NCBI RefSeq assembly: GCF_041737375.1
Contig: NZ_JBGSRV010000004.1
Coordinates: 62,001-126,000 of the forward strand
Length of the DNA stretch: 64,000 nucleotides
Direction: 5' to 3'
Source: Vampirovibrio sp041737375
GTDB lineage: Bacteria > Cyanobacteriota > Vampirovibrionia > Vampirovibrionales > Vampirovibrionaceae
A program made the position numbers and the translations under genes. Each line of letters opens with the position of its first letter. Position 1 is the first letter of the stretch. Below are positions 54,275 through 62,749 of the stretch, piece by piece. The notes beneath the pieces were generated by a model, which was given only the letters and a program-made list of their open reading frames with translations, was not told the origin of the DNA and did not search any database.

Positions 54275-54308
54275 ACAAAAACAGCCCCCGGATGGTCGGG
54301 AGCTGTTT
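54275..54308 (-). terminator. Attenuator terminator upstream of aroF
   Basis: On the - strand, stem AAACAGC-x-CCCG pairs with CGGG-x-GCTGTTT (54297-54308 with 54279-54290; one mismatch), loop of six, followed by a T run. It lies between the Phe/Tyr leader ORF and aroF, so it must be bypassed for operon expression. Confidence 0.88.
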
Positions 54309-54357
54309 GTTAGTCGGTAAGCTTTATTTAGCGGCTACACGTCAACAAACGACTCCC
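54298..54357 (-). promoter_or_regulatory. Antiterminator arms of the aromatic-operon attenuator
   Basis: On the - strand, GGGAGTCGTTTGTT (54344-54357, last codons of the leader ORF) can pair with AACAAACAGCTCCC (54298-54311, the 5' arm of the terminator): 12 Watson-Crick pairs, one G-U and one mismatch. The two foldings exclude each other. A third element, ACACGTCA in the leader ORF (54400-54407), matches TGACGTGT at its stop codon (54337-54344) and could compete in untranslated RNA. Confidence 0.8.
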
Positions 54358-54416
54358 ACGGGGAAGCCGTAAAAATAAAAGGAATAAAAACTTTTTTGAT
54401 GACGTGTGTTTTTCAT
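54342..54416 (-). CDS. Phe/Tyr-rich attenuator leader peptide
   Basis: A 24-codon ORF (ATG at 54414-54416, TGA at 54342-54344). Residues 10-18 are FYSFYFYGF, seven of nine being Phe or Tyr, as expected of a sensor of charged Phe/Tyr tRNA. The stop codon abuts the antiterminator arm, so a ribosome finishing the peptide would mask it and one stalled at the run would leave it free. No clear ribosome site precedes the ATG. An overlapping longer frame gives a Phe/Leu-rich segment instead and cannot be formally excluded. Confidence 0.75.
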   Translation of the reverse strand: MKNTRHQKSFYSFYFYGFPVGVVC

Positions 54417-54425
54417 AGTGATTAC

Positions 54426-54456
54426 AGTTTAGCTTATAACAGGGTTGGTTTGTCAA
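54426..54456 (-). promoter_or_regulatory. Candidate promoter of the aromatic operon
   Basis: On the - strand a perfect TTGACA (54451-54456) is followed 19 bases later by TAAACT (54426-54431). This would start transcription only a few bases before the leader ATG, giving a nearly leaderless leader mRNA, which would explain the missing ribosome site. Confidence 0.35.
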
Positions 54457-54668
54457 GTGATTTGATATCCTTTTAAGTTGAACTGTTACATTTTGACATG
54501 CCGGATAGCCTAAAGCGCCTTGCCCTAAACACGGTTGCCCCATTGAAGCGCCCCACCTGTTTTTGAGAACATCCCCCGCAGAACTCCTCTACCCAAGGGA
54601 GGAGACGGCGCCCCAAATCAATCACAATAAAGCGTGGCGCCCAAGATCTCAGGGAAAGGAATCTCCGC

Positions 54669-56522
54669 ATGTTCTGGAAAAAAAATATACAGGCCTTCAC
54701 CAAGCATCACCCCCATCACGAGACCATTCTCAAAAAACTCAAGAATGTGCAAACCCCGGAGAATTTAGAGCCTTACGAAACACAGGCGGGCGATATTGGC
54801 ATTGTTTACAACCAGATTCCCTTACACGCCCCCACCGGTGCTGTGGCGGAAGCTGAGGCGGAAGTTCAGCATAATTGCCGCCCCGCACTGGATCGGGCGC
54901 ATTTGATTTTGGGGTTGGGCCTGGGCTATTTGCTGGAGGCCACCTTCAAGCGCTCTCCAGGGGCCATTGTGGTGTATGAGCCTAACCTGCCACTGCTTAA
55001 ATTCGTACTGGATAACGTGGACCTGTCCGAGTATCTCCAAAAGCGTCGGGTGCGGATTGTCACCGATCTGCCGTCTCTATTGGAAGTGTTAACCCCGCTG
55101 CTGATTTGCTTTGAACCCATCGATTTTCTGTCCAGTGGGGGTTACGCACTGCTGCTGCAAAACGACATTGCCAAAATCATGCACCAAATCGCCAATCTGG
55201 TGGATGATCGCAAACGGGATTACCGCACCGCCCGGTATTTCCATAACCAGTGGATTAAACAATTTTTCGAGAACCTACCCCATGTGTCCGATTGTCTGGA
55301 TATGAACAGCATTCAGGGCAAAGGCAAAGGCAGGCCCGCCATTATCATCAGTCGGGGTCCCTCGCTGGATGCCGCCTTACCGGCCATTAAACAACTGGAA
55401 AATCAGGCCGTTCTGGTGGCGGTGGGTGGTGCGCTGCATCACCTGTATAAATATGACATAACCCCGGATTTCGCCACCTTTCTGGACTCTCGGGGCATGA
55501 AAGAGCAACTGCACGGACTGCCAGAAAGCTATTTACAAAAAATCACCTTCCTGATGAGCGGCTTTACCCAACCCTACTGCTACGAGCAGGATGCAGCCGC
55601 CAAGATTCGCTACACACTACAAAGCGACCGCCCTTACGCCGAATGGCTATCCAAGCAAGAACCCCGAGTGCATGACTACCGGCTGCTGGATGGCTGCGGC
55701 ACCGTCTCTCACATTGCCTTACAAGCGGGCATGATTATGGACTGCGACCCGGTTATCGTCATCGGACAAGACTTGGCCTTCCCCAACGATCAGGTCTACG
55801 CTGGTGGGGAAGCGTTAAAAACCAACGGCAAGGGCGTCATGATCCTTGAGAAGCGGGACGATTTGTTCACCGGCCCTTCCCAAATGACCACTTTGGAAGG
55901 ACAAAACGGGGAACAGTTGCAAACTCTGACCGCTTTTAAAGGATTTGTACGCTATTTTGAAAAAACAGCCCTGGCCAACCAGAAAAAAACCAGACCCCAA
56001 AAGCTCTATAACGCCTCCCTGGGCGGCGCTAAAATCAATGGGTACGAGTTACGGGCCATGGATACCTTTATTGGTGAATGGCAAGACTTTAGAACCCCCG
56101 GCTGGTTAAGCGATCAACTCACCTGCCCCCCAGAAACCCGTCAAAAAACACTGGAAAAATTGCAAACCAAACTTCGCAAACTCAAGGCGGAAATCTATGA
56201 GTGCGTGGCGCTACTGGATGAATTAATTGTGGCGGGCGTGGATACCCCTAATAATCCGCAATTGGTGCGGTTTCTGGCTGGACATTACCTGATTAGCCAC
56301 TTTCTGGTGCTGGATATGATTGATACCCGACAAAAATATAACCCGGTGGCGGAAACACCGGAGGAGATCGAACAAAACAAGCAAGGCATGGCCGAGGGCT
56401 ATAAAAAACACCGAAAGTTTCTGCACGACGATATACTCCCCTGGCTGATTCAGGCGGAAACCCGAATTCTGGAAAAGCTGAATCCCAGCTTGGCTCAAAG
56501 GCCTGCCAAAATAGAAGCCTGA
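54669..56522 (+). CDS. Maf-type (motility-associated factor / MptE-like) glycosyltransferase
   Basis: The 617-residue protein matches the 6-hydroxymethylpterin-pyrophosphokinase-like (MptE/DUF115) Maf family: an N-terminal domain with LILGLGLGYLLEA and VVYEPNLPLLKFVL, then the core AIIISRGPSLD, VAVGGALHHLYKYDITPDFATFLDS, DGCGTVSHIALQAGMIMDCDPVIVIGQDLAF, and helical C-terminal segments. Maf proteins transfer nonulosonic acids (pseudaminic or legionaminic) to flagellin in Campylobacter and relatives. No flagellar or nonulosonate genes are in the window. AAAGGA lies before the ATG. Confidence 0.85.
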   Translation: MFWKKNIQAFTKHHPHHETILKKLKNVQTPENLEPYETQAGDIGIVYNQIPLHAPTGAVAEAEAEVQHNCRPALDRAHLILGLGLGYLLEATFKRSPGAIVVYEPNLPLLKFVLDNVDLSEYLQKRRVRIVTDLPSLLEVLTPLLICFEPIDFLSSGGYALLLQNDIAKIMHQIANLVDDRKRDYRTARYFHNQWIKQFFENLPHVSDCLDMNSIQGKGKGRPAIIISRGPSLDAALPAIKQLENQAVLVAVGGALHHLYKYDITPDFATFLDSRGMKEQLHGLPESYLQKITFLMSGFTQPYCYEQDAAAKIRYTLQSDRPYAEWLSKQEPRVHDYRLLDGCGTVSHIALQAGMIMDCDPVIVIGQDLAFPNDQVYAGGEALKTNGKGVMILEKRDDLFTGPSQMTTLEGQNGEQLQTLTAFKGFVRYFEKTALANQKKTRPQKLYNASLGGAKINGYELRAMDTFIGEWQDFRTPGWLSDQLTCPPETRQKTLEKLQTKLRKLKAEIYECVALLDELIVAGVDTPNNPQLVRFLAGHYLISHFLVLDMIDTRQKYNPVAETPEEIEQNKQGMAEGYKKHRKFLHDDILPWLIQAETRILEKLNPSLAQRPAKIEA

Positions 56523-56739
56523 CACGCTTTTGAGCGGACTGAAGCAGTGCCTGTGTGCTTTCCACCCCTCGATTGTAGACCAATGGGGGGTTGAAGCCCC
56601 ATGGCCCTAACAGGGATAATAAGCGGTATCTTCATTCAGCGAAAAGCCTGAGCCAGATTTCCAAGCCGAAACATCTACAGCAATCCGGCTTTAAGCTGGT
56701 GATGACCTTTAGCCGTCATCCGTATCAGGGGGTGTCTCC

Positions 56740-56946
56740 ATGTTCAAAATTTGTCCAGATTGCGACAATGACAAACTCAAGTTTAAAGTGATGGAAAAAC
56801 GAACCTATGATCCGGCCACCACCCGAGTGGTTCTGGAGGAAGAAGTGCCCGTGGTGGAATACCGCTGCACCGAGTGCGGCTGGACAATTCTGGTGGAAGA
56901 TCCCGCTGTATTGCCGCAAGCAGAAATTTCACACAGCCGTTTCTAA
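56740..56946 (+). CDS. Small zinc-ribbon protein
   Basis: 68 residues with CPDCDND at the N terminus and CTECGW about 38 residues later, a two-CxxC zinc ribbon. The linker is basic then acidic (VMEKRTYDP, VVLEEEVPVVEYR). The layout matches the protein at 3917-4096. Function unknown. Confidence 0.65.
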   Translation: MFKICPDCDNDKLKFKVMEKRTYDPATTRVVLEEEVPVVEYRCTECGWTILVEDPAVLPQAEISHSRF

Positions 56947-57018
56947 GCCTGGTAACACTTCCAGTCGGCCAAAAGCCCCTAACCAGTTGAGCGCAATGCG
57001 GGGTGGAAGGCTCTTCTA

Positions 57019-57489
57019 TCAGGAATGACACGCCATGGCCGAATTGGCCGCTTTTTGCAGTTCATCCGAGCTGAGTTTTTGAACAGGCGTGGCAATGGAC
57101 CAGTGGTGGCCAAAGGGATCCACCAGTTTACCGTAACGATCGCCCCAAAACATATCCTGAACCGGCATTTCAATGGTTGCCCCCGCAAACACCGCACGCT
57201 CAAAAGCCTCATCCACATTGGGAACATATAAATGGATGGTCACCGGGCTATTTCCAAGAGAAGTGGGCGCAAACTGACCATACTCACGGAACTCCTCGGC
57301 CAGCATAATCATGGAGTCCCCAATCATGAAGGCGGCATGAATCATCTTGCCATCCGGTGCGTTTAAACGGTGAATTTTATGGGCCCCAAAAGCCCGTTGA
57401 TAAAAATCAAGGGCCGCCACCCCATCGTAAACCACAAGATGCGGCGTTACACTGTGAAAACCCGGTGGAATAGGAGCTAAAGAAGTCAT
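57019..57489 (-). CDS. VOC (glyoxalase/PhnB-like) family protein
   Basis: 156 residues from the ATG at 57489, which has GGGAGAAG upstream; the frame is open to 57531. Sequence features of the PhnB-type vicinal-oxygen-chelate proteins: VTPHLVVYDGVAALDFYQRAFGA, MIHAAFMIGDSMIMLAEE, TIHLYVPNVDEAFERAVFAGATI and DRYGKLVDPFGHHWSIAT. The metal and substrate are unknown; some relatives detoxify or bind small molecules. It follows the next gene by ~50 bases and may be cotranscribed with it. Confidence 0.88.
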   Translation of the reverse strand: MTSLAPIPPGFHSVTPHLVVYDGVAALDFYQRAFGAHKIHRLNAPDGKMIHAAFMIGDSMIMLAEEFREYGQFAPTSLGNSPVTIHLYVPNVDEAFERAVFAGATIEMPVQDMFWGDRYGKLVDPFGHHWSIATPVQKLSSDELQKAANSAMACHS

Positions 57490-57540
57490 CAATCTTCTCC
57501 CAATCAAACGACGATGGTGATTTTGCACCAAAATCAGACT

Positions 57541-57936
57541 TTATTCAACTGGAAGCTCAGGGGGATCGGCAATCAGCGAAACCACGCGTGAAGCGTTTGG
57601 CTTATCCGGGCGTGAAAAATGCTGCAAACGAGCAGGGACCGGTCGCACCTGACTGGGATGATACCCCTCAAACAATTGGCGAGCGGTCATAAAAACCTCT
57701 TCCATAAAGGCCAGCCCTGCCTGACGGTCACCCGAAGTTTCAGTCAGCTGAATGGCCTGATCTGAGAGTGCCATGGCCAATAAAAATGCCAGAAACTCTT
57801 CCGGTAACTGCCCCCGATGATGATCCAGCAGCGCTAACATATCCTGTGAGGCTTCCCGAACATTCTCGTTTTTTTCATTTCTAGCCTGCCGAGACTTGGC
57901 CAGATCAACTATGCTGTCCATTCCTGTTTTCCCCAT
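57541..57936 (-). CDS. Hypothetical protein
   Basis: 131 residues (or 126 from a second ATG that has GGGGA upstream). Mostly helical and soluble, with a basic N terminus (DLAKSRQARNEKNENVREAS), a leucine-rich middle (LPEEFLAFLLAMALSDQAIQL) and a Pro-rich tail. No motif is recognised. Confidence 0.5.
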   Translation of the reverse strand: MGKTGMDSIVDLAKSRQARNEKNENVREASQDMLALLDHHRGQLPEEFLAFLLAMALSDQAIQLTETSGDRQAGLAFMEEVFMTARQLFEGYHPSQVRPVPARLQHFSRPDKPNASRVVSLIADPPELPVE

Positions 57937-58032
57937 TGACTCGATCGATCATAGCCCAAGTCCACCATTAGGGCATCCCCTTTTACAAGCGCGGGGCCAA
58001 ATTAAAATCTCACTCACCTCATCAGGCCCCAT

Positions 58033-58872
58033 TTAAGGAGCTTTTACATAATGCGGATGAGGCCAAACCTTGAACACCAGAAGGTGAGCGTCACTATCGG
58101 CCCGCAATGCGTAGTAACGCCGGGAATCGATGGACACCATTTGCCCAGGCGTCATGGGGATTGCCTCATTTTCAACCGTCAGGGTCACCGCGCCAGAAAT
58201 TAAGACCATGCACTGATGTTGCCCCACCCAGTGAGACGCCTGCTGCATCCCGGATTGAATGCGCAAGTGCTGAACCGCGGCATGCTCCCGCTCATAACAG
58301 GTTTCGTAACTCAGTGGTTTCAGAATCGGCTCAAACAATTCGGTTTGGCGCACTTCATAACCCGGAACCCGCCGAGGCAGGCTTGGCAAAGCGGCATAAT
58401 CGGTACAATGAAGCGTCTCATAAACCCGCAGGGCCTTTTGCTGCTCCTCTGCTTCCAAACTGGCGTTGGCCAGCGGAAAAATACCACGCTCTTCTTCAAT
58501 AATATGAGCCAGCAATCGGGTTTTAAAGGCGCTAAAAGAAAGGGACAATTGAGCGGTAAGCGCTTGAGCCTCAACACTCTGGCGCAACTCAGTAGCGAAT
58601 GCTTGTTGTAGGGTCAACAAATCGTCATGCTCCACCTCCATCAGCATCATGGTGCGATACGGACTGAGCAAGGCAAACAGGGCTAACTCTTCCACCAAAA
58701 AATGGCGCCTTAAATCCTGGGCCAACAGCAAATAATTGGCTTCCAGCAAACGCCAGCCAGAAGCGTCCAATCCGGCTCCATCGCAAGCCTGATTGATTTT
58801 CGCCTCCAAGGCAGCCAGCAAAACTTCCGTTTCACGATGTTCTGCGATTAATCGATCACAACAATTCATCAT
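58033..58872 (-). CDS. Hemerythrin-like HHE domain fused to a C-terminal cupin
   Basis: The 279-residue protein has an N-terminal four-helix hemerythrin/HHE domain (1-~150) with candidate iron ligands in AEHRETE, RRHFLVEE, VEHDDL and AHIIEEERGIFPLA. A double-stranded beta-helix cupin segment follows (~180-275): HWVGQHQCMVLISGAVTLTVENEAIPMTPGQMVSIDSRRYYALRA. The cupin lacks the usual HxH...E...H metal set in full. Hemerythrin-like domains bind O2 or NO or sense redox and iron. The cupin could be a ligand-sensing part. It seems to be transcribed alone. Confidence 0.75.
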   Translation of the reverse strand: MMNCCDRLIAEHRETEVLLAALEAKINQACDGAGLDASGWRLLEANYLLLAQDLRRHFLVEELALFALLSPYRTMMLMEVEHDDLLTLQQAFATELRQSVEAQALTAQLSLSFSAFKTRLLAHIIEEERGIFPLANASLEAEEQQKALRVYETLHCTDYAALPSLPRRVPGYEVRQTELFEPILKPLSYETCYEREHAAVQHLRIQSGMQQASHWVGQHQCMVLISGAVTLTVENEAIPMTPGQMVSIDSRRYYALRADSDAHLLVFKVWPHPHYVKAP

Positions 58873-58950
58873 GGCAACATCATACCTACCCCTGTTAACA
58901 ATCGACCAGAAACAGACGAAAGCAGTGGGGGTAAGAGGCCAACATCAGCA

Positions 58951-59355
58951 TTACGGACTGTACGTACCCCGCAGGTAATCGTGCCCTGCCTGAGGCAAAG
59001 GCGCCACCCAATTGCTGCCCAAACCGTTGACCGGACTGGTTGGCGAAGGCTGAAGACTGGGCTTTGGCCTATCCAGTTTCATTTGGTAACGCTGCAATTG
59101 AACCCCTTTGCTGGCCGTTGGTTGAACGCCCTTGGCTTTGCCAGAGTGATGCTTCAGAATTTCGCCCTGAGCATTTAGCAAAGTTGGGTGCGCAGGCCCT
59201 GTCACCAAAGCGGAAGCCCTGCTCTCGCTGACCGGCGGCGCTGCCTTGGAAGCCGGATAGCCCCCCGTATTTTTATCAACAGCCTGAGCGGAAAGACCCA
59301 GACCCATGAAAACCAACAACGCTGCTATGGCGTAAATCCTCTGATTCTGTCTCAT
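58951..59355 (-). CDS. Secreted protein of unknown function
   Basis: 134 residues from the ATG at 59355 (GAGGTGA upstream); the longer frame to 59439 would bury the signal peptide. Signal sequence MRQNQRIYAIAALLVFMGLGLSAQA, then a polar, Pro/Ser/Gly-rich mature part without Cys and without a recognised domain (for example NAQGEILKHHSGKAKG; QLQRYQMKLDRPKPS). Probably periplasmic or extracellular. Confidence 0.6.
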   Translation of the reverse strand: MRQNQRIYAIAALLVFMGLGLSAQAVDKNTGGYPASKAAPPVSESRASALVTGPAHPTLLNAQGEILKHHSGKAKGVQPTASKGVQLQRYQMKLDRPKPSLQPSPTSPVNGLGSNWVAPLPQAGHDYLRGTYSP

Positions 59356-59574
59356 GGTCACCTCAGTATTTCTATTTCTCAAGCATTTAGTTCTTACATA
59401 GCACGTTACAAGAAGGCATGCGTTATGGCTGTTTGCCACACTCAGTCATACCACAAGCCGGGGCAAGAACCCAATCCCCAAAGTGCTTAAGCCCTGCTTC
59501 TTAACAGTGCTCTCCATTGGCAGGCTTCAACCCTTAGCAAAAGTATAGTCCCGACCCCTCTGATTTTAAAGCGC

Positions 59575-60087
59575 TCAATGGGCCATACCAGAAGGATTGG
59601 CAGGCTGAGCCGCCCCACCAAGACCCCGTGTCTGAGCAGAAGATTCAGCGGCACCCAGGGCAAACGAAAATTTGGTAAAGTTGCCCCTGTCCCAATAGTC
59701 GCCATGCTCTGCCCGAACCCGCAACAAAATCAAATTCGGATCAGACTGCCCTTGTGGAAACCACAGCTTGAGCGAGTCCCCCCACAACTCTTCTGTTTTT
59801 TCAGGGTCCTGCACCATATCTGCCCGACCGGACAGGGTTAAAAACTGATCATTTCGGTTTTGAAAAGCGACCAATACCTGATCATTGGAGCGAATTTCAT
59901 CCATCTTGGGTGTATCCAGCCCGGTCACAAACCACAAATCACAGCCATGTCGCAACGGTTCCACCTGAGCCACGGCCATGGGTCGACCATGCAAGGCCCC
60001 ATTCCCGGAATGCGTAACCAAGGTGCCGGTTTGAAACTTTTGTAACAAATCACAAAATTGATGTAGTGCTTCGCTTTGTGGAGCCAT
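59575..60087 (-). CDS. Pyridoxamine-5'-phosphate-oxidase-like (general stress protein 26-type) flavin-binding protein
   Basis: The 170-residue split-barrel protein of the GS26 group: FQTGTLVTHSGNGALHGRPMAVAQVEP, LWFVTGLDTPKMDEI, VLVAFQNRNDQFLTLSGRADMVQDPEK and LWFPQGQSDPNLILLRV. Relatives bind FMN, FAD or F420 and respond to stress; they are not true PNPOx. The tail (~30 residues) is Gly/Ala-rich. GGAAGG lies before the ATG. Confidence 0.85.
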   Translation of the reverse strand: MAPQSEALHQFCDLLQKFQTGTLVTHSGNGALHGRPMAVAQVEPLRHGCDLWFVTGLDTPKMDEIRSNDQVLVAFQNRNDQFLTLSGRADMVQDPEKTEELWGDSLKLWFPQGQSDPNLILLRVRAEHGDYWDRGNFTKFSFALGAAESSAQTRGLGGAAQPANPSGMAH

Positions 60088-60189
60088 AACAACACCTTCC
60101 TTTTTTCTTCCCTACATACAAGCGCTTGCTTGTGGATAAAAGCGCTTGAAACCGTATTGAAACCATACCCGATGGCGTGAAAGGCCACA

Positions 60190-61122
60190 ATGCGTAGGCT
60201 GGTTAATATTGTAAAAACAGGCAGGGAGAGCCGGGTACACAGTCGGTTAGCAACAGGGTCAGTCCCGCTGATTTACGATATGATGAGATTGCAAAAATTT
60301 GAGTACGCTGGGCCGCTGATGAAATTGAACTTTTTTAAATTAATGAACTTTAAATTAATAAACCGCTTAATCAACCCGCTAGCAACCTTATCACTCTTGG
60401 CGTGGCTATTGGCTTTGCCCATGGGGGCGCAACCCCCAGAGTCCATCAATACAGCCCCCACCAGTCCACTGCTGGCCAACCCGCCTCAAGCGGCCAGCGA
60501 TTATTTCCATCTTCAGAAAAAAATCTTTCGGTGGAGCGATCAAACCAAATTCGTGCTGGTGCATATCAGCACTGCCAGCTATATTCAGGGCTGGCAACCC
60601 TGGCATCCCCAAGTCATTAAAGACGCCTTTGGCGAATGGCAACGGGCGCTCAACAACCGGGTCGTTTTTGTGTTTATGGACGACACCACCCAAACCGATA
60701 TGGTGGTGAACTGGTGGGCCATGGCCACCCCTCAAATTGAAAGAGGCGCTTGTGGCCTGAATATTAAACAAACCTGGGGAAACTATATCTCCAAAAATGA
60801 TATTTATATGGCCTTGCACAATGCGGATGGCCGCCCCTATAACCCACAAACCCTCTATGCCGCCGCCTTGCACGAAATTGGCCATTCTCTGGGCATTGAG
60901 GAGCATAGTGATCAGGCAAGCGATATTATGTATTACGCCACCACCGAAAAATCCCGACTCAGCCAGCGGGATATTAATACCGCTTTTAGAATTTACGCCG
61001 CCAGGCCACATTTCACCAACCCGCCGGGTTACCACTTATCGCGGTTTGAAGCGTTTAAAAAAACCAGAAAAGCCCAATCCGGCGGTTTCAGAATCCCCAT
61101 TATCATCCCTATTCCTATTTAG
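60190..61122 (+). CDS. Secreted matrixin-like metzincin protease
   Basis: Up to 310 residues. The zinc-binding helix HEIGHSLGIEEH (HExxHxxGxxH, ~227-238) and the Met-turn DIMYY place it in the metzincins, and the layout VIKDAFGEWQRALNNRVVFVF plus YMALHNADGRPYNPQTLYAAALHEIGH fits the matrixins. A hydrophobic segment (LATLSLLAWLLALPMGAQ) near residues 64-80 is the likely signal peptide. The ATG at 60190 has GAAAGG five bases upstream; ATG 60319 would give a conventional signal peptide but lacks a ribosome site. No pro-domain with a cysteine switch is visible. Confidence 0.85.
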   Translation: MRRLVNIVKTGRESRVHSRLATGSVPLIYDMMRLQKFEYAGPLMKLNFFKLMNFKLINRLINPLATLSLLAWLLALPMGAQPPESINTAPTSPLLANPPQAASDYFHLQKKIFRWSDQTKFVLVHISTASYIQGWQPWHPQVIKDAFGEWQRALNNRVVFVFMDDTTQTDMVVNWWAMATPQIERGACGLNIKQTWGNYISKNDIYMALHNADGRPYNPQTLYAAALHEIGHSLGIEEHSDQASDIMYYATTEKSRLSQRDINTAFRIYAARPHFTNPPGYHLSRFEAFKKTRKAQSGGFRIPIIIPIPI

Positions 61123-61179
61123 CGCTTGTTTATAGCCTATTCGTTCTGTCTAAATCAGCCCACAAAAAACGCTTAACCC

Positions 61180-62430
61180 ATGCCACAGCCACCCACAACT
61201 GATCAGGCCCTTCGGGAAAAAAACTTCCTGATTTTTTCAATGGGTTCCTTTATTTCCATGCTGGGGCGCCAAATGCTGGCGGTGGCCATTGGCTGGGATA
61301 TTTATGAGAAAACCCACTCCGCACTGGCCTTGGGGCTGGTGGGTTTGGCCCAGTTATTGCCGGTCATTCTGCTTACCTTGCCCGTGGGGCATTGGGTGGA
61401 TAACCATGATCGCCGCAAGGTGCTTATTTTTGCCCAAATCATCAACGCCGCCGCCACTGGGGGGCTGATTTTTCTTTCACTGACCCACGGCCCGGTGCAG
61501 GCCATGTATGCTTGCCTGTTTCTGGCAGGCATCGGGCGAGCGTTTCACAGTCCCGCCAATGCGGCCCTGTTGCCGCAAGTGGTCAGCGAGCGCAACTTCA
61601 CCAACGCGGTGACCTGGAGCAGTATTTTTTTTCAGGCTGCGGCCATCTTGGGGCCAGCCCTGGGAGGATTACTCATTGGCCTGCACCACAACGCCACACT
61701 GGTTTATACCATTGATTGCCTGGCCAGCCTGATTTTTTGGGGAATGCTAGGCTGGGTTAAGGTGCGGTCGCTGGATATGCCCAAGCAAGCCATGACTTTA
61801 AAGTCCATGCTTTCTGGATTGGCCTTTGTGGTGAAAACCCGTCTGATTTTGGCCGCCATTACCCTGGATTTATTTGCGGTACTGTTTGGAGGCGCGGTGG
61901 CCTTATTGCCCATTTACGCCAAAGATATTTTACAGGTCGGCCCTAGTGGGTTGGGCTGGTTGCAAATGGCTCCCTCACTGGGCGCCATTATCATGGGGCT
62001 AGTTTTGGCCCGCTACGGCAATTTTCGAAATTCGGGGAAATGGCTGTTATACACAGTGGCCGGGTTTGGAGTCACCACCATTGTATTTGGTCTGTCCACC
62101 CACTTTTGGTTATCCTTTTTCATGCTGTTTCTGGCAGGGGCTTGCGATAACGTGAGCGTGGTGATCCGTCAGGCATTGGTATTATTGCGAACACCGGATG
62201 AAATGCGAGGCAGGGTTTCTGCCATTAACTATGTTTTTATTGGCACCTCCAATGAACTAGGAGGCTTTGAATCGGGAACCGTGGCCTATTTCTTGGGCCC
62301 CGTTTTTTCAGTGGTGTTTGGAGGCTTTGCCACCATTGCCACCGTTATCGCAACGGCACTGCTCTGGCCGGAGCTTCGCAAACTGGACTGGTTGCATGAA
62401 CCCAACCCAAACCCTAAAGTCCAGTCCTGA
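61180..62430 (+). CDS. Major facilitator superfamily exporter (MFS_3/EntS-like)
   Basis: The 416-residue protein has ~12 transmembrane segments. The loop 2-3 motif is present (VGHWVDNHDRRKVLI) and the N terminus MGSFISMLGRQMLAVAIGWDIYEKTHSALALGLVGLAQLLPVILL, GIGRAFHSPANAALLPQVV and RQALVLLRTPDEMRGRVSAIN match the EntS/MFS_3 branch, which exports siderophores and other small molecules. The substrate is unknown. It follows the protease gene by 57 bases. Confidence 0.85.
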   Translation: MPQPPTTDQALREKNFLIFSMGSFISMLGRQMLAVAIGWDIYEKTHSALALGLVGLAQLLPVILLTLPVGHWVDNHDRRKVLIFAQIINAAATGGLIFLSLTHGPVQAMYACLFLAGIGRAFHSPANAALLPQVVSERNFTNAVTWSSIFFQAAAILGPALGGLLIGLHHNATLVYTIDCLASLIFWGMLGWVKVRSLDMPKQAMTLKSMLSGLAFVVKTRLILAAITLDLFAVLFGGAVALLPIYAKDILQVGPSGLGWLQMAPSLGAIIMGLVLARYGNFRNSGKWLLYTVAGFGVTTIVFGLSTHFWLSFFMLFLAGACDNVSVVIRQALVLLRTPDEMRGRVSAINYVFIGTSNELGGFESGTVAYFLGPVFSVVFGGFATIATVIATALLWPELRKLDWLHEPNPNPKVQS

Positions 62431-62538
62431 TCCCATCCAACTGGGGTGAAAGGCCAGACGGTTAGCGAATAGCTGCGGAAAAAATTTTTTGATACCGTAA
62501 CTCTATCCAATTTTCACAGAGCCAAAGGCGGACTGATT

Positions 62539-62715
62539 ATGGGCGACAAACATTGCAAAGACGTGACTGAAGAAATGTTCGGCCAGGAAGATTATCATTT
62601 TCATCAGGATAACCGACAGAAGTCTCTCCCTGAGCTGGAGTCTCTGTCAACCCAGCAACTTCGGGAAAAGCAAAGACTTAGCAAGTTGCAAAAACACGCC
62701 CAAAATCAGGAATAA
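62539..62715 (+). CDS. Small charged protein of unknown function
   Basis: The 58-codon ORF starts at an ATG at 62539 with AAAGGCGG eight bases upstream, a better site than most neighbours have. The peptide is polar: MGDKHCKDVTEEMFGQED, a His-rich patch (YHFHQDN), then a Leu/Gln/Lys-rich helix (LPELESLSTQQLREKQRL). No family is recognised. It is easily missed because of its length. Confidence 0.55.
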   Translation: MGDKHCKDVTEEMFGQEDYHFHQDNRQKSLPELESLSTQQLREKQRLSKLQKHAQNQE

Positions 62716-62749
62716 AAAACAGTCGCAAGAAATAGTAAAACCAGATTGT

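Noticed and set aside
54328..54543. Longer - strand ORF overlapping the attenuator, with KKFLFLLFL
   Set aside because: It has no ribosome site and runs through the promoter candidate; the shorter Phe/Tyr ORF fits the pairing arms better. Kept as a caveat in the attenuator entry.
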